Below the pieces are notes generated by a model, which worked only from the letters and a program-made list of their open reading frames with translations, was not told the origin of the DNA and did not search any database. A stretch of DNA of 64,000 nucleotides from Yoonia sp. Lineage in GTDB: Bacteria > Pseudomonadota > Alphaproteobacteria > Rhodobacterales > Rhodobacteraceae. Below are positions 1-7,799 of the stretch, in pieces; the stretch's first letter is position 1, and each line of letters starts with the position of its first letter. A program made the position numbers and the translations under genes. The stretch lies in contig NZ_JAFMHJ010000006.1 of assembly GCF_017854565.1 (NCBI RefSeq), positions 33,880 through 97,879 of the forward strand, written 5' to 3'.

Positions 1-15
1 GACGTTGTGGGTCAT
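1..15 (-). CDS. First five codons of a gene leaving the window (possibly argC)
   Basis: On the minus strand an ATG at position 15 opens a frame reading MTHNV before the window ends. A good ribosome binding site (GGGGGA, about positions 23-30) lies 8-10 bases upstream. It follows murI in the same direction, about 50 bases beyond the murI stop. N-acetyl-gamma-glutamyl-phosphate reductase (ArgC) of Rhodobacterales usually begins with a similar MT-N-V sequence, so argC is my guess. Five residues cannot prove it. Confidence 0.35.
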
Positions 16-66
16 GGTAAGATCCCCCTTTGGATCAGATGTAGGAGAACTGGCGCGGCGGTTCAA

Positions 67-879
67 TCAGGCCGCCTGAAACGTGATCTGTCGGCGCAAG
101 AACTGTGTGGCACGGGTTGACACGCGCACCGGGTCCCCCGTGGTCAAAAACGCGCTTTGCGTCCCCGGCCCTACCATTTCAGGGCGGCGCCCCAGATAGT
201 CGGCCAAACTCTCGGCGACCAGATTGGCCTGTGAAAACACCTTTACATCCGCACCCAATGCGTCCTGAAACACCTCCGCCATCAGCGGGTAATGCGTACA
301 GCCCAGTATCGCAGCATCCGGCATGGGCATCTTGCGCCTGAGAGCATCAACATGGCTGCGCACCAGCGCATCGGCCAAGATCATGTCGCCATCCTCGATG
401 GCATCAACGACACCCCCACAGGCCTGCGCCTCGACATCCACGCCGATGGCCCGGAATGCCAATTCCCGCTGAAATGCGCGGCTGCTGACCGTCGCGGGCG
501 TCGCAAACAGCGCCACATGCTTGGTGGCCACCTCGCGGGGCGGGGAGTTGTCGCCCCACTGCCGCTCTGTCAACGCCTCGATCAATGGCACAAACACACC
601 CAAGACCCGCTTGCCCGGGGGCACCCACGCTTCTTGCATCCGGCGCAAAGCCGCAGCGCTGGCCGTATTGCAGGCCAAAATAACCAAATCACAGCCCGCA
701 TCAAACAGCCGCTGGGTCGCCGCCGTGGTCAGGTTGTAAATATCGTCCGGCGCACGCACGCCGTACGGTGCATTGGCGCTGTCCCCCAGATAAACCAAGG
801 GGACGTCCGGCAGCCGCTTTGCCACAGCCTCCAGCACCGTCAGCCCGCCCAACCCGCTATCGAATATGCCCACTGCCAT
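67..879 (-). CDS. murI: Glutamate racemase MurI
   Basis: This enzyme interconverts L- and D-glutamate in the cytoplasm to supply D-Glu for peptidoglycan. The 270-residue length fits the family. FDSGLGG is at residues 6-12, with the catalytic cysteines in ACNTAS (Cys70) and LGCTHYP (Cys194), which are the two general acid/base thiols. An upstream TTG at 903 would add eight residues. I chose ATG 879 because AAGGTG sits 5-6 bases before it and the protein then begins MAVGIFDSG, directly at the first strand of the fold. The start lies inside the 3' end of the upstream acyltransferase gene (23-base overlap), so the two are probably co-transcribed and translationally coupled. Confidence 0.95.
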   Translation of the reverse strand: MAVGIFDSGLGGLTVLEAVAKRLPDVPLVYLGDSANAPYGVRAPDDIYNLTTAATQRLFDAGCDLVILACNTASAAALRRMQEAWVPPGKRVLGVFVPLIEALTERQWGDNSPPREVATKHVALFATPATVSSRAFQRELAFRAIGVDVEAQACGGVVDAIEDGDMILADALVRSHVDALRRKMPMPDAAILGCTHYPLMAEVFQDALGADVKVFSQANLVAESLADYLGRRPEMVGPGTQSAFLTTGDPVRVSTRATQFLRRQITFQAA

Positions 880-1765
880 TGCGCACCTTGTATTTCTTTT
901 CAAATTCGTGCCCCAGATGGCTGCTATCCACGGGGCTTGGACTCAGCTCATACGTCGCTTTGCGCAGGAAATCCATGCAGGCTTTGGGGTCTTTCTTATA
1001 CGCTGACAAAACGTCGGACGGGATCGGGTCGCCAATGACAACCCGCACCGGCTTGTTGATCCGGGCGCGGAACTCGCGGATGAACATCCCCGTGCGCAAA
1101 GTGCTATGAATATGACTGGCGATCTGAAAAATTCGGCTGTTCCCACCCTCAAAGAAGATCGGCACGACCACGGCGTCAGATCTGGCAATCATCTTGGCCG
1201 TAAACGTCCGCCAACTGGGGTCCATCGGCTGCGAAAACGGTGTCGCCGACGTGGACACCGTGCCGCCGGGGAATATCCCGATGGCACCGCCCGCAGACAA
1301 ATAACGCACCGCTTCGGCACGGGTTTCAAGGTTCAGCTTGGCGGCTTCCTTGGTCTCATCAAACGAAATCGGCAGGATCACCCGCTCCAGATCCGGCGAA
1401 CGGCGGAAAATCCGATGCGCCAGCACCTTGAAATCGCCACGGCGCCGCTCTGACAGGATACGGCCCATCATCAGCCCATCCAGAATGCCGTACGGGTGGT
1501 TAGACACCAGGATCAGCGGCCCGGTGCGCGGAATACTGTCCAGCGACCCCGAAACCACCTCCAGTTTCAGCCCATAGCGCGCTGAAATGACTTCCCAAAA
1601 GTCCTGACCATCAGCAACATCCAGATCATAGCCTTTGGCCTTGTAGATCAGCCGCAACCGGCCCGTTGCATTTTCCATCACCCGGATTACCGCGCGCCCA
1701 CCCCGGCCCTTGGCCGCGCTGGCATATGTGATGTCGCGGGCAACCCCATCGTCGTTTCTCGGCAT
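857..1765 (-). CDS. PlsC-like lysophospholipid acyltransferase
   Basis: A 302-residue acyltransferase of the glycerolipid type. The NHPYGILDG block at residues 89-97 gives the catalytic His90 and Asp96 (the H-x5-D spacing of one branch of the family). FPGGT at about 165-169 is the substrate-phosphate motif. Such enzymes move an acyl group from ACP or CoA to a lysophospholipid or ornithine-lipid precursor at the inner face of the membrane. No clear transmembrane segment is seen, so membrane association is probably peripheral. It overlaps murI by 23 bases. The exact acceptor cannot be told from sequence; a role in ornithine-lipid or phosphatidic-acid synthesis is an inference. ATG 1765 has only a weak ribosome binding site, so a later start is possible. 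Confidence 0.85.
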   Translation of the reverse strand: MPRNDDGVARDITYASAAKGRGGRAVIRVMENATGRLRLIYKAKGYDLDVADGQDFWEVISARYGLKLEVVSGSLDSIPRTGPLILVSNHPYGILDGLMMGRILSERRRGDFKVLAHRIFRRSPDLERVILPISFDETKEAAKLNLETRAEAVRYLSAGGAIGIFPGGTVSTSATPFSQPMDPSWRTFTAKMIARSDAVVVPIFFEGGNSRIFQIASHIHSTLRTGMFIREFRARINKPVRVVIGDPIPSDVLSAYKKDPKACMDFLRKATYELSPSPVDSSHLGHEFEKKYKVRNGSGHIR

Positions 1766-1787
1766 GCGTCCGGCCTGTCTACTGCGT

Positions 1788-1816
1788 GTTGCCCGACGTT
1801 AGCATGGCCGGGCAAC
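1788..1816. repeat. 8-bp inverted repeat between acyltransferase and ior genes
   Basis: GTTGCCCG at 1788-1795 pairs with CGGGCAAC at 1809-1816 across a 13-base loop, in the short gap after the ior stop codon. No T-run follows on either strand, so it is not a convincing intrinsic terminator. It may stabilise or process the mRNA end. Confidence 0.45.
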
Positions 1817-1847
1817 AATCAAATGACAATCCCATCATGGACCCACG

Positions 1848-4800
1848 TTACTCTGCCGCCTGTTGCATCGGCGCGGTACGCAACACAGCCAGCAGTTCTT
1901 CACGCCGCTTCGCCGCCTTGCGCACATTTGCGTCCTTGACCGGTCCGAAACCGCGAATATCCAATGGCAGTGCCGCCAAAGCGGCCGCCGCATCGCGGGT
2001 ATCGGGGCGCACACTTTTCAGCATATCGGCCATATCCGCCTCATATTGCTTGATCAGCGCCCGCTCCATCCGCCGTTCGGCCGTCCGCCCAAAGGGATCA
2101 AACGGCGTGCCGCGCAAAAACTTCAGCTTGGCCAACTTCGGAAATGCCCACGCCATGCGCTCACCGAACTGCCGCTTGGCCGGGCGGCCATCAGGGCCGG
2201 TCTTGCTGATGATCGGCGGCGCCAGATGATATGTCAGCTTGAGATCACCGTCGAATGCGTCTTCTGCCTTCTGCCGGGTCTGCGTCAACAGCCGCGCGAC
2301 CTCGTATTCATCCTTATACGCCAGCAACTTATAGTATCCCTTGGCGACGGCCTCCCGCAGCGGCGCATCCTGAAACCGATCCACCAATCCGCGATAGCGT
2401 CTGGCCAGCCGCATCCCCTGATACGCGACCAACTGATCAGCGCGGAATGAGATTTTTTCATCAAGCGTCTGCGGCAGTTGGGCCACATGCGACGTCAGCA
2501 GCGCATTGGCTTGCGCAGGGTACAAATACGCCCAACGGCCCAGTTCGAACGCACGGATATTGCGGTTGATCGCCGCGCCGTTCAGCTCGATCGCACCAAG
2601 GATGGATTCGTATTGCAACGGAATGGCCCCCATCTGCCACGCCGCGCCAAAGATCATCATATTCGAGAAAATACTGTCCCCCATCAGCGCTTTGGCCAGT
2701 TCCGACGCATCGAACATCGCCAGCCCATCTTGCAAACGCGCCTCAAGCGACACGCGCAACTGATCCGCAGGCAGGCGGAATTCGGGATCGCGGGTGAAAT
2801 CGCCGGTCATGATCTCGTGACTATTGACCACACCCTTGGTGCGTCCGGTTTTCATCAAACCAATCGTCTTGGACCCGGCGCTGACCACCAGATCACCCCC
2901 GATCAGCACATCACATTCGCCCGTGGCGACGCGAATCGCAGTGATATCACTTGGCTTCTCGGCAATCCGGCAATGGATATGCACAGCCCCGCCCTTTTGG
3001 GCCAGCCCCGCCATTTCCATCATGCCTGCGCCCTTGGCATCCATATGCGCAGCCATCGCCATCACCGCGCCGATGGTGACCACACCCGTGCCGCCAACCC
3101 CGGTAATCACGACGTTATGGGTGCCGCTGATCACTGGCAGCTCGGGATCGGGCATATCGGGCAGATCCACCGTCGCCGTCGCCTCTTTGCGGATTTTTGC
3201 GCCCTCTATTGTGACAAACGACGGACAAAACCCTTTGACGCAGGAAAAGTCCTTGTTGCACGACGACTGGTCAATTTCGCGCTTGCGGCCCAACTCCGTT
3301 TCGACCGGCACGATGGACACACAGTTCGACTGCACCCCGCAGTCGCCGCAGCCCTCGCAGATGTCGGTATTGATAAACACACGCTTGTCAGGGTCTGCAA
3401 ACAGCCCCCGCTTGCGGCGGCGCCGCTTTTCTGCCGCGCAGGTCTGCACATAAACGATGGCCGACACGCCTTTGTATTTCCTGAATTTATCCTGAACCAA
3501 AGGCATCTCGTCGCGCTCATGCACATCCAACCCTTTGGGGAATGCAGCCAGATCAATGTCTTCTTTTTCATCATAGACAAGCGCCACATTGCGCACGCCC
3601 ATTGCCTGCAATTCACGGCAGATCTGCGCCGCCGTAAGGCCCCCGTCATTGCCCTGCCCACCGGTCATCGCCACCGCGTCATTATACAAAATCTTATAGG
3701 TGATATTGGTCCCGGCCATCAGCGCAAAGCGGATCGCCTGAACGCCCGAATGGTTATACGTGCCATCGCCAAGGTTCTGAAAAACATGGTCGCGGGTCGA
3801 AAACGGCGCCTCACCAACCCAATTGGCCCCCTCGCCGCCCATCTGCGTAAAACCAACCGTGTCGCGGTCCATCCATTGCACCATGTAATGGCAGCCGATA
3901 CCGGCATAAGCGCGCGACCCTTGCGGCACTTTGGTCGATGAATTATGCGGGCAGCCCGAACAGAAATACGGCAAACGGGCCGCGATTTCGGGGGCATTAT
4001 CGGCCCGGCGCGCCTCTGACAGCGCGACAAGCCCGGCGGTCACGCCGGCAGAGCCACAGCCCTCTTCCACCAAAATCCCACCCAGCTTTTCAGCTATCCA
4101 AATCGGATCGAGCGCGGCACGGGTCGGGAAAATCTCTTCGCGACGCCCCTCTGAATGTTCGTCGCCCTTGTGCCAGCCATAGACACGGGTGTTGCTGTCG
4201 TCAAAAAGCGCCTCTTTCACCTGCACTTCGATCAGCTTGCGCTTTTCCTCGACGACGACCACCAGATCAAGACCCGCCGCCCATTCATAGAACGACGCCA
4301 TATCCAGCGGCCAAACCTGACCGACCTTATATGTGGTAATCCCCAGCCGTTCCGCCTCGGCTTCATCAATCTGCAACAGCGACAGCGCATGCTGCAAATC
4401 CAGCCAGTTCTTACCGGCGGCCACAAAACCGATCTTGGCCCCTGCCTTGCCCCATTTGCGCTGATCCATCCGATTGGCACGCGAAAACGCCTCTGCGGCG
4501 AACCGTTTGTGGTCAATCATCCGCGCTTCTTGCAACTGCGGCGTATCGACCAAACGGATATTCAGACCGCCCTCAGGCAACGCCATGTCAGGTGTCACAA
4601 ACGTCAGCCGGTGCGGGTCGGCATCCACAACCGACGTCACCTCGATGGTGTCCTTCATCGTCTTCAGACCGACCCAAACCCCCGCATACCGCGACAGAGC
4701 CCAGGCATATTGCCCATAGTCCAGAATCTCCTGCACACCTGCGGGGGACACAATCGGCATATACGCATCAATCATCGCCCAATCCGACTGATGCAGCGTG

Positions 4801-5261
4801 GTCGAACTTTCGCCCGTGTGATCGTCGCCCATCGCCATGATCACGCCGCCATGGGGGCTGGTGCCCGCCATATTGGCATGCCGCATCACATCGCCGGACC
4901 GGTCCACACCGGGGCCTTTGCCGTACCACAGCCCAAAGACGCCGTCATACTTGCCCTCGCCGCGCAATTCCGCCTGCTGGGCCCCCCATAGCGCCGTGGC
5001 CGCCAAATCCTCGTTCAGTCCGGGCTGGAACGTGACCTGCGCAGGCGCCAATACGTCTGCCGCCCGGGTCATCTGCATATCCACCGCCCCCAGAGGCGAC
5101 CCGCGATAGCCGGTCACATAGCCCGCCGTGTTCAACCCGGCCTTGGCGTCACGCGCCCGCTGCATCAGCATCAACCGGACAAGCGCCTGCGTGCCGTTCA
5201 GCAACACTTGCGTCTTATCTAGGTCGTAACGATCACTTAACGATACATCTTGATGGGCCAT
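1848..5261 (-). CDS. Fused indolepyruvate ferredoxin oxidoreductase (IorA-IorB type)
   Basis: A 1137-residue enzyme that oxidatively decarboxylates aryl 2-oxoacids (indolepyruvate, phenylpyruvate) to aryl-acetyl-CoA, passing electrons to ferredoxin. Domains in order: the pyrimidine-binding half of a thiamine diphosphate enzyme, the TPP/Mg half (GDGTYNHSG at about 495, followed by a conserved AVAMTGGQ), a cysteine-rich Fe-S region at about 632-680 (CEGCGDCG and further Cys), then the gamma domain (GVGGTGVV at about 720) and a C-terminal extension. The length matches the alphaproteobacterial fused form rather than the two-subunit archaeal enzyme. It is monocistronic, divergent from a LysR gene, and has a strong inverted repeat in its promoter, so substrate-responsive control is likely. 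It probably serves aromatic amino-acid breakdown. Confidence 0.92.
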   Translation of the reverse strand: MAHQDVSLSDRYDLDKTQVLLNGTQALVRLMLMQRARDAKAGLNTAGYVTGYRGSPLGAVDMQMTRAADVLAPAQVTFQPGLNEDLAATALWGAQQAELRGEGKYDGVFGLWYGKGPGVDRSGDVMRHANMAGTSPHGGVIMAMGDDHTGESSTTLHQSDWAMIDAYMPIVSPAGVQEILDYGQYAWALSRYAGVWVGLKTMKDTIEVTSVVDADPHRLTFVTPDMALPEGGLNIRLVDTPQLQEARMIDHKRFAAEAFSRANRMDQRKWGKAGAKIGFVAAGKNWLDLQHALSLLQIDEAEAERLGITTYKVGQVWPLDMASFYEWAAGLDLVVVVEEKRKLIEVQVKEALFDDSNTRVYGWHKGDEHSEGRREEIFPTRAALDPIWIAEKLGGILVEEGCGSAGVTAGLVALSEARRADNAPEIAARLPYFCSGCPHNSSTKVPQGSRAYAGIGCHYMVQWMDRDTVGFTQMGGEGANWVGEAPFSTRDHVFQNLGDGTYNHSGVQAIRFALMAGTNITYKILYNDAVAMTGGQGNDGGLTAAQICRELQAMGVRNVALVYDEKEDIDLAAFPKGLDVHERDEMPLVQDKFRKYKGVSAIVYVQTCAAEKRRRRKRGLFADPDKRVFINTDICEGCGDCGVQSNCVSIVPVETELGRKREIDQSSCNKDFSCVKGFCPSFVTIEGAKIRKEATATVDLPDMPDPELPVISGTHNVVITGVGGTGVVTIGAVMAMAAHMDAKGAGMMEMAGLAQKGGAVHIHCRIAEKPSDITAIRVATGECDVLIGGDLVVSAGSKTIGLMKTGRTKGVVNSHEIMTGDFTRDPEFRLPADQLRVSLEARLQDGLAMFDASELAKALMGDSIFSNMMIFGAAWQMGAIPLQYESILGAIELNGAAINRNIRAFELGRWAYLYPAQANALLTSHVAQLPQTLDEKISFRADQLVAYQGMRLARRYRGLVDRFQDAPLREAVAKGYYKLLAYKDEYEVARLLTQTRQKAEDAFDGDLKLTYHLAPPIISKTGPDGRPAKRQFGERMAWAFPKLAKLKFLRGTPFDPFGRTAERRMERALIKQYEADMADMLKSVRPDTRDAAAALAALPLDIRGFGPVKDANVRKAAKRREELLAVLRTAPMQQAAE

Positions 5262-5301
5262 GTCGCACCTCCCCGGACGTCAAAACACTTAAATCACAGT
5301 A

Positions 5302-5322
5302 TAGGTCAAAAATACTGACCTA
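5302..5322. promoter_or_regulatory. Operator-like inverted repeat in the ior/LysR intergenic region
   Basis: TAGGTCA (5302-5308) and TGACCTA (5316-5322) form a perfect 7-7-7 inverted repeat in an A/T-rich region, 40 bases upstream of the ior start and about 100 upstream of the divergent LysR gene. The symmetry and position fit a regulator binding site. Which protein binds it (the neighbouring LysR protein, a GntR or an Lrp type) cannot be read from the sequence. Confidence 0.6.
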
Positions 5323-5420
5323 CAAAGCGGAAAATAAAACCCATAAGGTTTGCAACTGAATGCCCGCATGGCGTAATGATCTTTCCATAAGCGCGGTTAT
5401 TTGACAGACAGCAGGATAAT

Positions 5421-6329
5421 ATGGACTGGGATAAGTTAAGAATATTTCACGCCGTCGCGGACGCGGGCAGCCTGACACACGCCGGTGATGTGTTGCACCT
5501 GTCGCAATCCGCCGTCAGCCGGCAAATCCGCGCGCTCGAAGAATCACTCAGCACAACGCTGTTTCACCGCCATGCCCGCGGACTGATCCTGACCGAACAG
5601 GGTGAATTGCTGTTCGACGCCGCCAAATCAATGAACAAACGGCTCGAAGCGGCCTCTGCCCGCATCCGCGACAGCGAAGAAGAAGTGTTCGGCGAATTGC
5701 GCGTTACCACGACCACCGGCTTCGGCACGCTGTGGCTCGCGCCCCGCCTGCCCAAACTTTATGAACAATATCCCGACCTCAAGATCGACCTGATGCTCGA
5801 AGAACGCGTGCTTGACCTGCCCATGCGCGAGGCCGACGTGGCGATCCGCATGAAAGAGCCGTCACAGGCCGACCTGATCCGCAAACGGCTGATGTCCGTG
5901 CGCATGCGGCTTTATGCAACCGAGACGTATATCGCACAGCGTGGCATGATGCATGATATATCCGACATCACGAACCACCGCTTGATTTGTCAAAGCCTGA
6001 ATTCCACGCAGGTCGCTGCCAGTGCCACACTGGTCCAGCACCTGATGACCTACGACGTGCCCAGCCTGTTCACCGTCAACAACTACTTCGGCGTCCTGCA
6101 AGGCGTGCTCAACAATCTCGGCATCGGGGTCCTGCCTGATTACGTCACCGAAGATTTTCCCGCCCTCGTCCGCGTCCTGCCTGATCTGGAAAGCGGCGAA
6201 GTCCCGGTGTTCCTCGCCTACCCCGAAGAACTGCGCCAATCCAAACGGATCAGTGCCTTTCGCGACTTTGTCCAGGATGAAATCTTTGCCCACCGGCGTA
6301 AAATCAGAGAAGCGTCAGCACCGTCATAA
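5421..6329 (+). CDS. LysR-family transcriptional regulator, divergent from ior
   Basis: A 302-residue LysR-type regulator. The winged helix-turn-helix occupies residues 1-60 (HAGDVLHLSQSAVSRQIRAL), followed by a linker helix and a periplasmic-binding-protein-like effector domain from about 90. ATG 5421 is preceded by an AGGA-type ribosome binding site in CAGCAGGATAAT. It is divergent from the indolepyruvate oxidoreductase gene with a shared 159-base control region. The usual LysR arrangement makes it the probable activator of that gene, which is an inference. It converges tightly (15 bases) on the disrupted Hint gene. Confidence 0.9.
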   Translation: MDWDKLRIFHAVADAGSLTHAGDVLHLSQSAVSRQIRALEESLSTTLFHRHARGLILTEQGELLFDAAKSMNKRLEAASARIRDSEEEVFGELRVTTTTGFGTLWLAPRLPKLYEQYPDLKIDLMLEERVLDLPMREADVAIRMKEPSQADLIRKRLMSVRMRLYATETYIAQRGMMHDISDITNHRLICQSLNSTQVAASATLVQHLMTYDVPSLFTVNNYFGVLQGVLNNLGIGVLPDYVTEDFPALVRVLPDLESGEVPVFLAYPEELRQSKRISAFRDFVQDEIFAHRRKIREASAPS

Positions 6330-6343
6330 CCCCAGTGGCGCAG

Positions 6344-7491
6344 CTACGCCGCATACTCAGGCTGGCGCGCGTCGCCCCGGACTTTGGCCATTTCCGCGAC
6401 CAGCTTTTCCGCCTGCCGACGCGTGATCTTTGCGCGGACCGTCGGCCCATACCCATTGTCAGGGTCGCTGCGCAACGCAGGCAAAACATCGAACAACGTC
6501 TCACGCTGCGCCGCACTCAGCATCGCCACCCCGGTTGGACCGGGATAAAAACTTTCCGACTGCGCCCCATTCGCCCGCAAAAGCGCGTGTTTCGCAAGCA
6601 ACAGATGAAAATAGGTCGCCTCTTTTTTTCCACGCATCCAGCGCACGCCAACCATTTCGGTCAGTCCCTTTGCAGGCGCCAAGACCTCCGCATGGCCAAA
6701 CATTTCCTGACACAGTTCATTGCGGATCAAAACATGATGCTGCGGCGACACAACCAGCTCAACAAACGGCAAACCGCGCCCCAACGCACCTGCCTTGATC
6801 GCAATCGGCTTATACTTCTCATCCGCGCCGGGCCATAGATGGGTCGAATGGGTGGCCCAGATCAACGGCTGCGGCCCGTCATCACCAAACTGCCACGACG
6901 CAGGTCATCGACACGGACCGGTCCGGTTGGCGTCTCAATCATCGTGCCTGCAAGATAGCACACCGGCGTCGGCGGCGGCGTAGTGTCAAGACCCTGAACC
7001 GTGATCGCACCATTGCCGAACGCATTCATTTGCGTTTCGGTCGCACCGGATTCAGGCAGAAACGCCAGCCGCGTTACGTCACCGGGCGCAGGATAATCAA
7101 TGACCGAGACAAGCGCGACTGGATCACCCCGAAACAGTACCGGCACCTGATTGGCGCCGTTATTGTTGTTCGTTGGCAATGTGCCAGAAAATTCGTAAAC
7201 AAAATCATAAGCCACGCCATTGATCAGGACCTGCGTATCGGGGTCCGTGATACCCGCGCCCAGCTGCTCCAGAATTGTGTCGCCGGGGTCGGTTCCGGAC
7301 GCCAGGCGTATAAACGTGATTTGTACACTGGCATCACCCGTCAAATTCAATGCCGCGTTATTTGCCGATGGGCTATCGGTACGTGCCCAGAATGTGTCCG
7401 TCAAAGCTTCTTCACTCTCAATTCCCCCCCGGAGGCTCAGATCTCCGACACTGGTTTTACGGCTCATCGCACCAATGCCCGGCCCAGCCAT
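6344..7491 (-). pseudogene. Hint (Hedgehog/intein) domain protein split by a frameshift
   Basis: Two adjacent minus-strand frames make one protein. The upstream part (from ATG 7491) has a beta-rich N-terminal region of about 180 residues and the start of a Hint domain (CYLAGTMIETPTGPVRVDDL), then stops at 6862. The rest of the Hint domain (DDGPQPLIWATHS, then HHVLIRNELC and a C-terminal tail) continues in another frame to 6344. The frames diverge at about 6880. Rhodobacterales carry many proteins of this build, probably exported, and the Cys that starts the Hint fold suggests self-processing. A single small indel explains the break, so this is either a recent pseudogene or a sequencing error. 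The actual biological role is unknown. Confidence 0.75.
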
Positions 7492-7617
7492 CAAGTCACC
7501 GGATTTCCGCGTCGATCATTCTGTTAAAGCACCCGAGTTAAACCCCCGATGAACCGAACCGCATCAGCCATGCAGAAACCACATGGCGGCATTGCGGTCG
7601 CGTAATGGTATTTTTTC

Positions 7618-7646
7618 TTGAATGGTCAAATATTGCACCCTATCTG
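7618..7646 (+). promoter_or_regulatory. Candidate promoter of a small RNA
   Basis: TTGAAT (7618-7623), a spacer of exactly 17 bases, and TATCTG (7641-7646) form a plausible housekeeping-sigma promoter. Initiation near 7653 would give a transcript that ends at the strong terminator 7705-7732, with no protein-coding frame between them on this strand. Confidence 0.5.
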
Positions 7647-7679
7647 ATCATTCGAAGGCGATGATGCGTAAGCGCGCAT
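7626..7679 (-). CDS. Possible 17-residue leader peptide opposite the small RNA
   Basis: On the minus strand ATG 7679 opens an 18-codon frame (17 residues, rich in Ser/Asn) that ends with TGA at 7626. It is preceded by an unusually good Shine-Dalgarno sequence, GGGAGGTG, seven bases before the ATG. It lies about 135 bases upstream of the Hint gene. The same bases, read on the plus strand, are the CCUCC of the candidate small RNA, so the apparent ribosome site may simply be the complement of an anti-SD motif. I rate the small RNA as the likelier reading. Confidence 0.25.
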   Translation of the reverse strand: MRAYASSPSNDQIGCNI

Positions 7680-7732
7680 CGCTTTCACCTCCCTGTTGGA
7701 CTTCGCCGGGCCTTAGTGCCCGGCACTTTTTT
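7653..7732 (+). ncRNA. Candidate small RNA with anti-Shine-Dalgarno CCUCC motif
   Basis: The 305-base gap before purL contains a promoter-like sequence (7618-7646), a first hairpin (GATGCG / CGCATC at about 7664-7681), an unpaired stretch with CACCTCCC (about 7686-7693), and a G+C-rich intrinsic terminator with six T. This is the usual design of a trans-acting bacterial small RNA of about 80 nt. The exposed CCUCC resembles the 3' end of 16S rRNA and could pair with Shine-Dalgarno sequences. The CcsR RNAs of Rhodobacter sphaeroides expose similar CCUCC loops. The alternative is a purL leader with premature termination, but 67 bases separate terminator and purL with no alternative pairing that I can see. 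Confidence 0.6.
7705..7732 (+). terminator. Intrinsic terminator of the candidate small RNA
   Basis: GCCGGGC (7705-7711) and GCCCGGC (7718-7724) form a perfect 7-bp stem with a 6-base loop, followed by AC and TTTTTT (7727-7732). The T-run is on the plus strand only, so it ends a plus-strand transcript starting somewhere in 7500-7700. Confidence 0.85.
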
Positions 7733-7799
7733 CTTTAAAATCGTGCTTCCCCCTCGCCGCTGGCACCGTTAAAAGGCCAACAACTGCCGGAGGCCGCAC

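Noticed and set aside
292..1038. 248-codon plus-strand open frame across murI and the acyltransferase
   Set aside because: It overlaps two well-supported minus-strand genes and has no family features.
2478..3941. 487-codon open frame opposite the ior gene
   Set aside because: Shadow frame rich in His, Arg and Gln; the minus-strand ior protein explains every base.
7705..7799. Purine riboswitch or attenuator for purL
   Set aside because: No purine aptamer core was recognised, and the terminator shows no competing antiterminator pairing; an independent small RNA is simpler.
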